A DNA stretch of 64,000 nt from Rheinheimera sp. UJ63 (GTDB lineage Bacteria > Pseudomonadota > Gammaproteobacteria > Enterobacterales > Alteromonadaceae). Below, in pieces: positions 30,026 to 39,125 of the stretch (position 1 is its first letter; each line of letters begins with the position of its first letter). The stretch covers positions 1 to 64,000 of the forward strand of contig NZ_JAKGTQ010000008.1 in the NCBI RefSeq assembly GCF_021568285.1. Direction: 5' to 3'. The position numbers and the translations under genes are program-made. Below the pieces are notes generated by a model that made no database searches, was not told where the DNA came from, and worked only from the letters and a program-made list of their open reading frames with translations.

Positions 30026-30466
30026 TTAACGACTCTCCAATAAAAAAGTTACCGGCCCATCATTGACCAAGCTCACCTGCATATTCGCGCCAAAACGCCC
30101 TGTCGCCACCTTAAGGCCAAGCGTTTGGCAAGCCTGGCAAAAAGCCTGATAATGCTGCTCTGCCAGTTGCGGGCTGCCTGCTGGGGTAAAACTCGGTCTT
30201 AAACCCGAACGTGTATCCGCCGCTAGCGTAAATTGAGAAACAACCAGCAAGGCTCCGCCGGCCTGTTGCACGTTCAAATTCATTTTGCCTTGATCATCGC
30301 TAAACACTCGATAACGACAGACTTTTTCGGCCAACTTTTGCACATCAGCAGCACTATCTGTCGCCTCTACGCCAAGCAGCACCAATAAACCTTGCTCAAT
30401 AGCACCCACTGTTGTGTGTTCAATCTCAACCTTGGCCGAACTCACGCGTTGAATTAATGCCTTCAT
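30026..30466 (-). CDS. dtd: D-aminoacyl-tRNA deacylase
   Basis: It removes D-amino acids (and glycine from tRNA-Ala) wrongly attached to tRNA. The 146-residue sequence has both active-site motifs, SQFTLAAD and NDGPVTFLL (the Gly-cisPro motif). Its ATG overlaps the yihY stop by 4 bases. It belongs to a yihY-dtd-yiiD order shared with E. coli. Confidence 0.96.
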   Translation of the reverse strand: MKALIQRVSSAKVEIEHTTVGAIEQGLLVLLGVEATDSAADVQKLAEKVCRYRVFSDDQGKMNLNVQQAGGALLVVSQFTLAADTRSGLRPSFTPAGSPQLAEQHYQAFCQACQTLGLKVATGRFGANMQVSLVNDGPVTFLLESR

Positions 30467-31377
30467 GTTAAGCGCTCGGTATCAATAGTGGTGGGAGGCG
30501 CTTCATCCTGATCGGGGACCGCACAATCATCGCCTTCTTCACACACCCCCTCTTCACGTTGTTGCAATAACGCCGTTAATTCTGCACCAAGCAATACAAC
30601 CATCCACGATAAATGCACCCAAACGAACAAAATAGGTAATAAGGCTAAAGCACCATAAATCGTTTGATAGGTTGGAAAGTGCGTCACATAAATAGCAAAG
30701 CCGCGCTTCGATAATTCAAATAATACGGTGGCCAATAACGCCCCGAGCAAGGCATGTTTAAGCCGCACTTTGATATTCGGCACCACCAAATACAAGATAA
30801 AAAAGGCGATTAACGACATGGCGTAAGGCACTAAGCCAAGGACGATGGTCGAAAAACCAGGCGTGTAATCATCGGCAAAACTGCTCAGTCGGACCAAGTA
30901 GGAGGTCATACCGATCGACAAGCCGACTAAAATGGGGCCTAGCGTTAAAATCATCCAATAAATAGAAAACGAAATGATTAAACGTGGTCGTTTCGTCACG
31001 CGCCAAATTTTATTCAAGGTTTTATCAATGTTGTGGATCAACAATAACGCCACACAGACTAAAGCCAAAATACCGATAGCGGTCATACTGCCGGTGTTGC
31101 CAATAAATTTCGTGAGATAGGTTTGAATTTCTTCGCCGCGAGAAGGGATCACATTCGCGTAAATAAACTGCTCTAAGTTCGTGCGAAACTGCGCGAACAT
31201 CGGAAAGGCGCTGAGCATAGAAAACATCACGGTGACCATGGGCACCAAAGACAGTAATGAGATATAAGCCAAATAGCCGCCCATCACAGACAACTGATCT
31301 TGCTTACAACGCTGGGCATAGGCTCGAACAAAATCTATCGTTTGCCGCCAACCATTTTGCCAATTTACAGATCGCAT
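30463..31377 (-). CDS. yihY: YihY family inner membrane protein
   Basis: Integral membrane protein of the YihY (formerly RNase BN) family, function uncertain. Six hydrophobic segments are visible between about residues 30 and 280, and family blocks include GGYLAYISLLSLVPM and KTLNKIWRVTKRPR. The C-terminal tail is acidic (EEGVCEEGDDCAVPDQDE) with two cysteines. The frame is open to 31476, but ATG 31377, preceded by AGGA, fits the family start, giving 304 residues. Confidence 0.9.
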   Translation of the reverse strand: MRSVNWQNGWRQTIDFVRAYAQRCKQDQLSVMGGYLAYISLLSLVPMVTVMFSMLSAFPMFAQFRTNLEQFIYANVIPSRGEEIQTYLTKFIGNTGSMTAIGILALVCVALLLIHNIDKTLNKIWRVTKRPRLIISFSIYWMILTLGPILVGLSIGMTSYLVRLSSFADDYTPGFSTIVLGLVPYAMSLIAFFILYLVVPNIKVRLKHALLGALLATVLFELSKRGFAIYVTHFPTYQTIYGALALLPILFVWVHLSWMVVLLGAELTALLQQREEGVCEEGDDCAVPDQDEAPPTTIDTERLT

Positions 31378-31520
31378 ATCGATTCCTTTTTTGCTGGCAT
31401 GGCAACTACTTAGCTTGGCCAATACCCTGTTACAGCATACCGTAAATCCAGCAAGCTCACCAGTTTGCCCGAGCAAGCTTTACACGCGAACGTGCCGCAA
31501 AAGGCGGATACTTTAGCGGA

Positions 31521-32378
31521 TTAAGCGCGATTTTTACTCAATAAGACCAAGCCTAAACCACAGAGTACGACAGCTGCAGCGGACACTAAACGTAGCGTTA
31601 ATGGTTCATTTAACAACACTATACCCAGTATGGCAGCCAAAACAGGGACTGCCAATTGTACCGATGCAGCTTGTAACGCTGATAAGGCTGGCAATACCCG
31701 ATACCAAATGTAGTAACCTAAACCAGAAGTAATAGCGCCACTGATCAGCGCCAGCAGCACACCATAGGGATCCCATTGCAGGTTCGGCCAAAATAGCACA
31801 CTCAGCACCAATGCCAGTGGACTCGCCCTTAAAAAATTGCCCGCAGTGTTTGCCGCAGCATCACCCGCGCGTTGGCCCAGTAAGGAATACAATCCCCATG
31901 CGGCACCCGCACATAACATGAAGAAGGCTGACAGGGGTTCTGGCGCACTGGCGCCTGGCAGCAATAACCAGCCAATCCCTGCCAGGGCCAAGCCTGCGCC
32001 AGCCCATTGCCAACCGCTAACCTGAGTTAATTGTTTTACACCCAACGCTAGCATGGTTAATTGCACGGCGCCAAATAACAATAACGCCCCGGTGGCGGTA
32101 TCCAACTGTATATAAGCAAAAGAAAATAACGCCGCATAGGCAAATAAGTAGCCCGCACCGAGCCAACTGCCCGCAGGCTGCCGTAGCGGTCGACGCACTC
32201 TTAATAACACGTATAACAGCAGTGCCGCAGATAGGATCCGCACTAAGGTAAAACTTGTCGCATCAATACTAGTATGACTAAATGCAGCTCGATTCAATAA
32301 ACTATTTCCCGCAAAAGCCAGTAATGCCAAAACCGTTAACCACAACACCCGCAAAGTAAGCATATTCGCTGTTACCAT
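31521..32378 (-). CDS. EamA/DMT family transporter
   Basis: A 285-residue inner membrane protein with ten predicted helices in two EamA repeats, typical of drug/metabolite exporters. The second repeat ends in PVLAAILGIVLLNEPLTLRL, the usual helix pair of the family. The substrate cannot be inferred. It is transcribed divergently from the pirin gene, 130 bases away. Confidence 0.88.
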   Translation of the reverse strand: MVTANMLTLRVLWLTVLALLAFAGNSLLNRAAFSHTSIDATSFTLVRILSAALLLYVLLRVRRPLRQPAGSWLGAGYLFAYAALFSFAYIQLDTATGALLLFGAVQLTMLALGVKQLTQVSGWQWAGAGLALAGIGWLLLPGASAPEPLSAFFMLCAGAAWGLYSLLGQRAGDAAANTAGNFLRASPLALVLSVLFWPNLQWDPYGVLLALISGAITSGLGYYIWYRVLPALSALQAASVQLAVPVLAAILGIVLLNEPLTLRLVSAAAVVLCGLGLVLLSKNRA

Positions 32379-32508
32379 CTAATTAACCGTAAGATTCATC
32401 ATATTTATTCCAATGTATTTGTTTAAGGCCACCGCTTAAACTAGCAACATAACGATGCAAGGCCAACGCAAACCACAGGGCCCTGCAACCTGATTAGCGG
32501 AGATTAAC

Positions 32509-33204
32509 ATGTTAGAGATTATTCGTTCAGCAGAGCGCGGACAAGCACAATTTGGCTGGCTAACCAGCAAACATAGCTTTTCATTTGGTCATTACTATAA
32601 CCCTAAGCAGATGGGGTTTTCAGCTTTACGCGTGATCAACGATGACAGGGTGATCGCAGGGGCAGGCTTTAGTACGCATGGTCATCGCAATATGGAAATC
32701 ATCAGCTATGTGCTCGACGGTCATATCGCGCATAAAGATTCTGCGGGTAATGAAAAAATTTTACCGGCCGGCGAGTTCCAACTGATGAGTGCGGGCAAAG
32801 GCATTCAACACAGCGAATATAATGCCAGTAAAACCGCGCCATTAACGTTTTTGCAGATTTGGATTGAACCCAACCAACAAGAGGGTGAACCACGCTATCA
32901 ACAAAAAGACTTTGGCCAAGCACTTGGCTTAACATGGGTGATTACGCCAGATGGCCGCAATGGCACTTTGCAGATAAGACAAGACGCCAAGGTGGCACAG
33001 CTTCGTTTAACCGAACGTGACGCATTTGAGTTGCCAGTTGTTGCTGGCAGAGCGTATTATCTGCACCTGATCAGTGGCACAGTGTCGCTGGCAGAGCAAA
33101 CGCTTGCCGCCGGTGATGGTATCAAGCTTGCCGCGATCGCGTCACTTCAAGGCAACGTGTTACAAGGACCTGTCAATGCCATTTGGTTTGATCTACCGGC
33201 TTAA
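32509..33204 (+). CDS. pirin family protein (YhhW-like quercetinase)
   Basis: A 231-residue bicupin. The metal ligands His57, His59, His101 and Glu103 (STHGHRNME and GIQHSE) are at the same positions as in E. coli YhhW, which cleaves quercetin in vitro. The natural substrate is unknown. It starts after a GGAG and is followed 18 bases later by a TauE/SafE permease, perhaps one operon. Confidence 0.92.
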   Translation: MLEIIRSAERGQAQFGWLTSKHSFSFGHYYNPKQMGFSALRVINDDRVIAGAGFSTHGHRNMEIISYVLDGHIAHKDSAGNEKILPAGEFQLMSAGKGIQHSEYNASKTAPLTFLQIWIEPNQQEGEPRYQQKDFGQALGLTWVITPDGRNGTLQIRQDAKVAQLRLTERDAFELPVVAGRAYYLHLISGTVSLAEQTLAAGDGIKLAAIASLQGNVLQGPVNAIWFDLPA

Positions 33205-33222
33205 GCTCGGTATCGCAACGCT

Positions 33223-33957
33223 ATGCTAATCGAACAATGGGCAGTGTTGATCATTGCCGTGTTACTGATTGGCATCTCCAAAGCCGCCTTTGCAGGTAGC
33301 CTTGGCTTACTGGCTTTACCGCTGCTATTACTGAGCTTTGAAGCCCCAACAGCACTCTCTCTACTCTTACCGTTATTAATTGCCGCTGACGCCTTAACCT
33401 TGCATCAATACTGGCGGCAATGGAGTCTGGTTGACTTAAAACGGCTGTTACCCGCTGCACTAGGCGGTATCTTGGTTGGCGCCTTGTTACTTGGCAAATT
33501 GAATACGGCTTTTCTACAAGGCTTAGTGGGGGCCGCCAGTGTGCTATTTGCGCTAAATTACTTTTTACAACGGGGTAAAGCGGCAACCTGGTTAGCCAAT
33601 AGCTTAGGAGGGGGTATTTTAGGCTTTGTCGCCGGGCTGAGCTCAACGTTATTGCATGCCGGTGGACCGCCAATAAAAATTTATTTACTGGCGCGACAGC
33701 TGCCTTACACAACATACCTGGGCACGGCAGCGGTATTTTTTGCCTTAACCAATTGGCTAAAAGTACCGGCGTATATTTGGCAAGGTCAATTAACCCTGCA
33801 ACACCTCTATCAAGTGTTACCGCTGTTACCCTTGAGCTTTATCGCAATAAAACTGGGCGTTTATTTAAAAAAACGCCTGCCTGAACGCATTATTATTCCG
33901 CTGATCTACAGCTTGCTATTCTTGGCAGGCGCGCGCTTATTGTGGACTTTGCCTTAA
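33223..33957 (+). CDS. TauE/SafE (TSUP) family permease
   Basis: A 244-residue membrane protein with about eight helices in two repeats. The GLSSTLLHAGGPP block in the middle is typical of the sulfite/organosulfonate exporter family. The substrate is unknown. It is probably co-transcribed with the pirin gene; its own Shine-Dalgarno is weak. Confidence 0.88.
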   Translation: MLIEQWAVLIIAVLLIGISKAAFAGSLGLLALPLLLLSFEAPTALSLLLPLLIAADALTLHQYWRQWSLVDLKRLLPAALGGILVGALLLGKLNTAFLQGLVGAASVLFALNYFLQRGKAATWLANSLGGGILGFVAGLSSTLLHAGGPPIKIYLLARQLPYTTYLGTAAVFFALTNWLKVPAYIWQGQLTLQHLYQVLPLLPLSFIAIKLGVYLKKRLPERIIIPLIYSLLFLAGARLLWTLP

Positions 33958-34025
33958 ACGCAACCGCAAGCCGCTTTCACAGCTCTTTAGCCAGAACATT
34001 GCGGCGTGGGGTGGCCAACCGCACT

Positions 34026-35396
34026 TTAATGCAAATTAGGAATGGTCAGGCTAAAACGACAGCCTTGAGCAGGCTCAGAGTGCAGGCTTAACTCACCTTT
34101 TAAGTGCTGTTTAACAATATTGTAGACAATCGATAAACCTAAGCCCGTGCCACCTCGCCCACGCTTAGTGGTAAAAAAAGGGTCAAAGATTTTTTGTTGA
34201 TGGCTGCGCGGAATGCCGCAACCATTATCACTGACCACAATGCACAGCTGTTGATCGGCAGATACCCGACTACTAATGTTAACTAACGCGGGCTGCGTCG
34301 AGTGCTCGAACGCATGTAAGCAAGCATTCGTGACTAAATTGGTGATGACTTGCGCTAAGGCACCTGGAAAAGTGTTTAAAGACAAGCCGCTACTCAGCTG
34401 TAACTGCAACTCAACCTGATGTTGGTGACAAAATGGTTGCAAGGTACTACTCAGCGCAGAAATATAATCGTCAATGTCGATCGCGTGCAATTCAAAATGC
34501 GCTTGATCTAAAGCCGTTTGTTTAAATTGTTGGATCAGCCCAGCTGCACGCTCTAAATTGCGCTCTACGATATTGCACGATTGCAATAAATCGGTCACAG
34601 CACTTTTTAAAGATTGCTTGGTGATGCCACCGGTTTCAACGGTACGCTGTACTTTTTCCAACACATATTGGCTATGGCTATTCGCCGTAAGCCCAACGCC
34701 AATCGGTGTATTAATTTCGTGCGCTACGCCCACCACTAAACTACCCAATGATGCCATTTTCTCTGATTCAATCAGATGATGCTGAGTTTGTTTTAACTGA
34801 TCTAATGCCGCCTGCAAGTGCTGTGTGCGCTCTTGCACTTGGCTTTCTAAACGGGCATTCGTTTTCTCTAGTTGAACCTGATAACGATGACGCTGGGCCG
34901 CGGCGACAATACGGCCATACAAGTCTGACAAGGCCCCCACAAAGGCCGCATCGCTATCCGACCACAAACGTGGCTGCTGTGTTTGTTCACAACAAATAAT
35001 GCCAATCACCTCGCCTTTGTAGCGTAGCGGCACATCTAACAGCGAATAGATGTTGCAAGGCTCAAGATAAACCAAGTTAAATTCACAGGTAGCCGGATCG
35101 CTGCGCGCATGTGGCGCAGTGATCACGCGCTTTTTATCAAGTTCGGCAAAATAACTGGGGTAGTCTATGCGGTTTAATGTGGGCAGATCGTGAGTGCTTA
35201 TGCCGTGTTGCGTGCACAACAACTTACACGCTATGGCACTGTTCTCATCGTTATACAGCCAAATACTGGCCCGCGATACCTTGATACCCTGCAAACACGT
35301 TTGCAACAACAAGCTTTCGGCTTGCGAGCGATGATCGCTATCTAACAGCGGATCCATCGACAGCGCTAATAACAATCCTTCAAGTGCATTGTTCAA
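34026..35396 (-). CDS. GAF-domain sensor histidine kinase (orphan)
   Basis: A 456-residue cytoplasmic kinase without membrane helices. A GAF sensor domain spans about residues 15-165 (SRASIWLYND to GIICCEQ), followed by a coiled coil (about 175-210). The phospho-accepting His226 lies in VGVAHEINTP, and the ATPase domain has NLVTNACLHAF, DNGCGIP and GRGGTGLGL. The open frame starts with GTG at 35468, but GGGAGG five bases before TTG 35396 points to a TTG start. No response regulator is adjacent, so its partner is elsewhere. The C-rich GAF domain may bind a small ligand. Confidence 0.88.
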   Translation of the reverse strand: MNNALEGLLLALSMDPLLDSDHRSQAESLLLQTCLQGIKVSRASIWLYNDENSAIACKLLCTQHGISTHDLPTLNRIDYPSYFAELDKKRVITAPHARSDPATCEFNLVYLEPCNIYSLLDVPLRYKGEVIGIICCEQTQQPRLWSDSDAAFVGALSDLYGRIVAAAQRHRYQVQLEKTNARLESQVQERTQHLQAALDQLKQTQHHLIESEKMASLGSLVVGVAHEINTPIGVGLTANSHSQYVLEKVQRTVETGGITKQSLKSAVTDLLQSCNIVERNLERAAGLIQQFKQTALDQAHFELHAIDIDDYISALSSTLQPFCHQHQVELQLQLSSGLSLNTFPGALAQVITNLVTNACLHAFEHSTQPALVNISSRVSADQQLCIVVSDNGCGIPRSHQQKIFDPFFTTKRGRGGTGLGLSIVYNIVKQHLKGELSLHSEPAQGCRFSLTIPNLH

Positions 35397-35483
35397 TATC
35401 GCCTCCCAGAATATGACATTAGGCAATAGTACAATTTGCTGCAGCAACGCGGCTGCAGCATAAATCACTATAATGAAAACAGC

Positions 35484-35903
35484 TTACTTAATAATGATCC
35501 TAGGGTCAAAGTCTTCACAGCCTGCGACTTTGACACCGTAATCGTAATGCTGCACAGCGTCATTTTTGATGCGACATTTTAATTTACCCTCAGTATTCGA
35601 CTCTAAATTACAATTTGGTTTAAAGGGGGAATCTTCATAAAAATAAATTTGATAGTCTTTTATGTCGGCACTTTGCCATTCAATATGCTTATCGGGTTTT
35701 ATGCAAACACAGTTGGCGATACCTTCACATTGACCACGCTGACCATTATTTTCTTTACAATTATCTTCACCGACAGGTTCAATGCCGACAATACAGTAAC
35801 CGCCTGCAACTGGCGTCGCTTCAATTTGTAACACCTGATCTTTATCCGCCGCAAACAACGAGTAGCTGCCGGTTAAAATCATGAACATCAGTAAGGTTTT
35901 CAT
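35484..35903 (-). CDS. secreted cysteine-rich hypothetical protein
   Basis: I do not recognise this family. The 139-residue product has a signal peptide (about 1-18, ending in LFAA). The mature part holds eight cysteines, including NCVC in the middle and GCED near the C terminus, suggesting four disulfides in the periplasm. Its ATG overlaps the stop of the upstream CadC-like regulator by 4 bases, so the two are co-translated. That coupling suggests a role with the regulator's periplasmic sensory part. Confidence 0.72.
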   Translation of the reverse strand: MKTLLMFMILTGSYSLFAADKDQVLQIEATPVAGGYCIVGIEPVGEDNCKENNGQRGQCEGIANCVCIKPDKHIEWQSADIKDYQIYFYEDSPFKPNCNLESNTEGKLKCRIKNDAVQHYDYGVKVAGCEDFDPRIIIK

Positions 35904-38374
35904 CTATATATTCCTTCATGTTGATTAATCGATACTGCATTTCCAGAACGGCGAGATGAGATCTCATGGGGAATTTTTGGATCAGCCGCCACCAAAGAGG
36001 CCGGATAACCGAAGTCGATAGCTTGCTGTAAATACGTTATGCCCTGTAAAGCACGCTGGCAGGTAAAGTTGGCGATGGCTAAATCATAAAACACGTAAAA
36101 GTCAGTCAGGTTATTCGCTAGTAATTGCTGTTCAGTATCAAGGGCTTGCTCACATTGCTGTAGCTCTGCTTGTAATCGGCTAATTTGCGATAATAGCGGC
36201 TGAGCTTGAGCATTGATCACCAAATTACCCTGCGCTAAGCTAAGCGCCCGCTGATACAGATCCAACGCTTCTTGTTGCCGTTCCGCCTGCACATCAAGCA
36301 CATCGGCTAGATTAGTCCAAATGGTGTAATCCGCTGGGCTCACGGCTAACGCTTGTCGATAGAGCTGCTCGGCTTGCAGATAATCGCCCGCAAAATATAA
36401 CGCCGTGCCAAGGTTAGAAAACGATAACGAGACAGGCGATAACTCCACCACTTGCTGCCAAACTGTTATCGCCTGCTGAAACTGCCCGCTTAAAAACCAT
36501 GCCGCCGCAAGGCTATTTAGCACATCGGTACTGCCTGGTTTTAAGCGCGACGCTTGCTCAAAACGACGCGCAGCGGCAGCAAAATTGGCATTGTCATATA
36601 AGAACCGGCCGTAATGCATATAGTTTTGCCAATATCCGGGCTCTAATTCGATGGCTTGATTAAACAGCAACTCCGCTTCTTGTGACTGCTCTTTAGCACT
36701 TAACACTCTGGCCTTACCGGTAATAGCATCAACCCAGCGGCTATTAACGGCAAGTGCTTGCTCATATTGCGCGATAGCTTCTGGGTATTGACCACGCAAC
36801 CGGTACAGCTCGCCTAAAGCAGAATACACTTCTGCTTGGTTAACCGCTAAACCCGCGGCATGTTGGCAAGCGGTATTGGCTAAATCGAACTCTTCGATAT
36901 GTCGAGTCAGGGCATATTTATCTAAATGCACCTTACACAAACTGGCTGAAGCCAATGCAAAATCAGCATCTTCCTTTAAGGCCTGTAATAACAGCTGTTC
37001 AGCCGTATCTAAACTGGCCAAATCATCATATTTTTTCAGCTGTTGCTGAGCCTGCATGTAGGCATCAAACGCTTTGAAGTTATTGGTTATTTGATAATCA
37101 CGCCCGGTTAAACTAACGGACACTTGCGGCATCACTAACACCAACGCATTTTGCACCTGTCGATGTAAATCGCGTTGCAATGTCGGTAAGGCTTGCTCTG
37201 GCTGAGCTAAACGTGTCGACCAGCGCTGCATACCAGTGGCGGTTTCAACCAACGAAATCGCCAGCTGAAACTGTTCATCCTCAATGTGCATACGCCCCTC
37301 TAGCACATACTCCACCCGCAATTGTTCCGCTAATTGTTGATAGCTCAGATCCGTACTGATATTTTGCATTGCCCGATCGGCCAGTACCGGAAATTGATTC
37401 AGTTGCGTTAAGGAATACACTAACTCATCACGGATCCCCGACAGCAGATAATCGGCTAATTTGCTGCCATGCTGCAGCTGAAACGGCAAAATGGCTAAGG
37501 AGTTTGCGATAGGCGCCAGAGCCACGGTTTGCTGCACAATAGCCGGGGCTTGCTGCACATCATCATCAATGGCCAACTTTATTGAGCGACCTAACAACCA
37601 CACCGCCGTAAACGACAGCAACAAAAAACCTAAATCGACGGCTAATTGCCGCCGCCAAAACTGCCGTTGCTGTGGATTATTCGACAAAGCCATCCGTCTT
37701 TTGCGCTCGCGTAAGTCACCTACCCAGGTAATCAACAACACCACCGGAAAACCTACCAGCAAGACCAGTAAAGTCAGCTTCATGCCTGTCGCCGAGATAT
37801 TCATAAGCGGAAAGGTGATGGCCATAACCTGAATAAATAACCAAACACTGACTAGAAACGCCACGCTTACACTAAACAGCCGACTGCCGCGAAATAGTGA
37901 CATCAACCACGACCAATGCCGATTTACCACGACAGTTTGGCTTCGCCGCTCTATCAGTGGTGGTGCATTGGCTGCGCTGGGAGTAGGATGAGATTGCAGT
38001 GGCGTGAGCAAGCGATACCCACGCCGAGGTAGGGTTTGAATAAACACCGGGCATTCTTTATGATCCCCTAATACATGCCGGATCTCACTAATCGCATGGG
38101 TTAAATTTGCCTTAGGTGCATCGGCATCAGCCCAAACTGCCAACAATATCTGTTGTTGCGGTACGATTTCTTCAGCATGCAGCGCTAACTGTAACAGCAC
38201 TTCAAATGCTTTAGCGGATAAATGTCGGTACTCGCCATTGACCACCACAAACCCTTTCTCAGGCAGAACGGTAATATCACTTAAACAAAAACCCGCCTGT
38301 AACGTCTGAGCGGTAAGCTCGACATCGGGCGGGTTAGTTGTTATTAATAATTTATCCTGATTATCCACTACCAT
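35900..38374 (-). CDS. CadC-like membrane regulator with winged helix, TolB-like and TPR domains
   Basis: Predicted one-component transmembrane transcription factor of about 824 residues. An OmpR/PhoB-type winged helix lies at about 35-125 (LSAKAFEVLLQLA, TLPRRGYRLL). Three hydrophobic helices follow at about 155-260, then a TolB-like FlgO-type region (SLAILPF, LVEGRMHIED-like) at about 285-400. From about 480 to 770 run tandem TPR repeats (ALGELYRLRGQYPEAIAQYEQALA). The longest frame starts at TTG 38398; ATG 38374 is preferred, but neither has a good Shine-Dalgarno. Targets and signal are unknown. It is coupled to the Cys-rich secreted protein. Confidence 0.85.
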   Translation of the reverse strand: MVVDNQDKLLITTNPPDVELTAQTLQAGFCLSDITVLPEKGFVVVNGEYRHLSAKAFEVLLQLALHAEEIVPQQQILLAVWADADAPKANLTHAISEIRHVLGDHKECPVFIQTLPRRGYRLLTPLQSHPTPSAANAPPLIERRSQTVVVNRHWSWLMSLFRGSRLFSVSVAFLVSVWLFIQVMAITFPLMNISATGMKLTLLVLLVGFPVVLLITWVGDLRERKRRMALSNNPQQRQFWRRQLAVDLGFLLLSFTAVWLLGRSIKLAIDDDVQQAPAIVQQTVALAPIANSLAILPFQLQHGSKLADYLLSGIRDELVYSLTQLNQFPVLADRAMQNISTDLSYQQLAEQLRVEYVLEGRMHIEDEQFQLAISLVETATGMQRWSTRLAQPEQALPTLQRDLHRQVQNALVLVMPQVSVSLTGRDYQITNNFKAFDAYMQAQQQLKKYDDLASLDTAEQLLLQALKEDADFALASASLCKVHLDKYALTRHIEEFDLANTACQHAAGLAVNQAEVYSALGELYRLRGQYPEAIAQYEQALAVNSRWVDAITGKARVLSAKEQSQEAELLFNQAIELEPGYWQNYMHYGRFLYDNANFAAAARRFEQASRLKPGSTDVLNSLAAAWFLSGQFQQAITVWQQVVELSPVSLSFSNLGTALYFAGDYLQAEQLYRQALAVSPADYTIWTNLADVLDVQAERQQEALDLYQRALSLAQGNLVINAQAQPLLSQISRLQAELQQCEQALDTEQQLLANNLTDFYVFYDLAIANFTCQRALQGITYLQQAIDFGYPASLVAADPKIPHEISSRRSGNAVSINQHEGIYR

Positions 38375-38474
38375 CACTGTTAACTGAATAAACGACAACT
38401 CATGGTCGCTTATTATTTAAACAAGTATGGCAAAGGTTGGCTTAATTACCAGCATGGTCAGCAAATGAAGGCGA

Positions 38475-38693
38475 CTACTTCCAGCCTTGTTGCCAAATCC
38501 GAATGTCTTTTAATTCTTGCCATTGAATAGGCATTGAACGCTTCGACATCACCGCTTCTATCGTGCAAGCAAGCACATTCCCCTCTTCATCAAACTCGAC
38601 TTCATTAACCATAAAATGCTTTTCTTTGTTTATCGGTTTTATTGCTGTCCATTTGCTCTTGAGCAATTTATTCGGATTAATTTGATTCATCAT
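38475..38693 (-). CDS. TIGR02450 family small Trp-rich protein
   Basis: A 72-residue conserved protein of unknown function with the family features NPNKLLKSKWTA near the N terminus, EVEFDEEG in the middle and a WQxLKD-W-QGWK ending. AAGG precedes the double ATG, so the second Met (38690) is equally possible. It is encoded on its own between two unrelated membrane protein genes. Confidence 0.82.
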   Translation of the reverse strand: MMNQINPNKLLKSKWTAIKPINKEKHFMVNEVEFDEEGNVLACTIEAVMSKRSMPIQWQELKDIRIWQQGWK

Positions 38694-38734
38694 TCACACC
38701 TTAAAGCCGGCTTATTTCAGCCAATGTTGTATTT

Positions 38735-39058
38735 TTATTTTGCCGATAAGACAGATTGACTTCTGAGTACTTTTGCTAAAAATAGCTCAAACGGTATCCA
38801 TAGCAGCAAAGCAAAGCCTATTTGAATCAATAATGCTAAAGGATGATCAATAAAAAAGACTGGTTGATACAGCAAGATAATCAAGAGCAATAACGCCAAG
38901 TAAATAGCGAGACAGATGCTGGTCAACAACCACGGAAAAGGCTTATAAACTAAGCCGCTTTTACAGTGCGGACAGGCTATCCGTGTAGGGAATGCCGCTT
39001 TCATAATGGCTAAAACGCCAATATCCTTGTTGCAAATGGGACAATGTTTACCGTTCAA
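38735..39058 (-). CDS. small membrane protein with N-terminal zinc ribbon
   Basis: A 107-residue protein. CPIC (6-9) and CPHC (about 29-32) form a four-cysteine zinc ribbon, followed by two membrane helices at about 44-66 and 76-98. Function unknown. The ribbon is likely cytoplasmic. It may form a small unit with the next gene downstream (38475-38693), 41 bases away. Confidence 0.72.
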   Translation of the reverse strand: MNGKHCPICNKDIGVLAIMKAAFPTRIACPHCKSGLVYKPFPWLLTSICLAIYLALLLLIILLYQPVFFIDHPLALLIQIGFALLLWIPFELFLAKVLRSQSVLSAK

Positions 39059-39125
39059 AAGCAGCGCTCCTTTTGCATATCATCTGGTTTTAATTGCTAA
39101 GACTTTAATTAACCATCAAAAAAGC

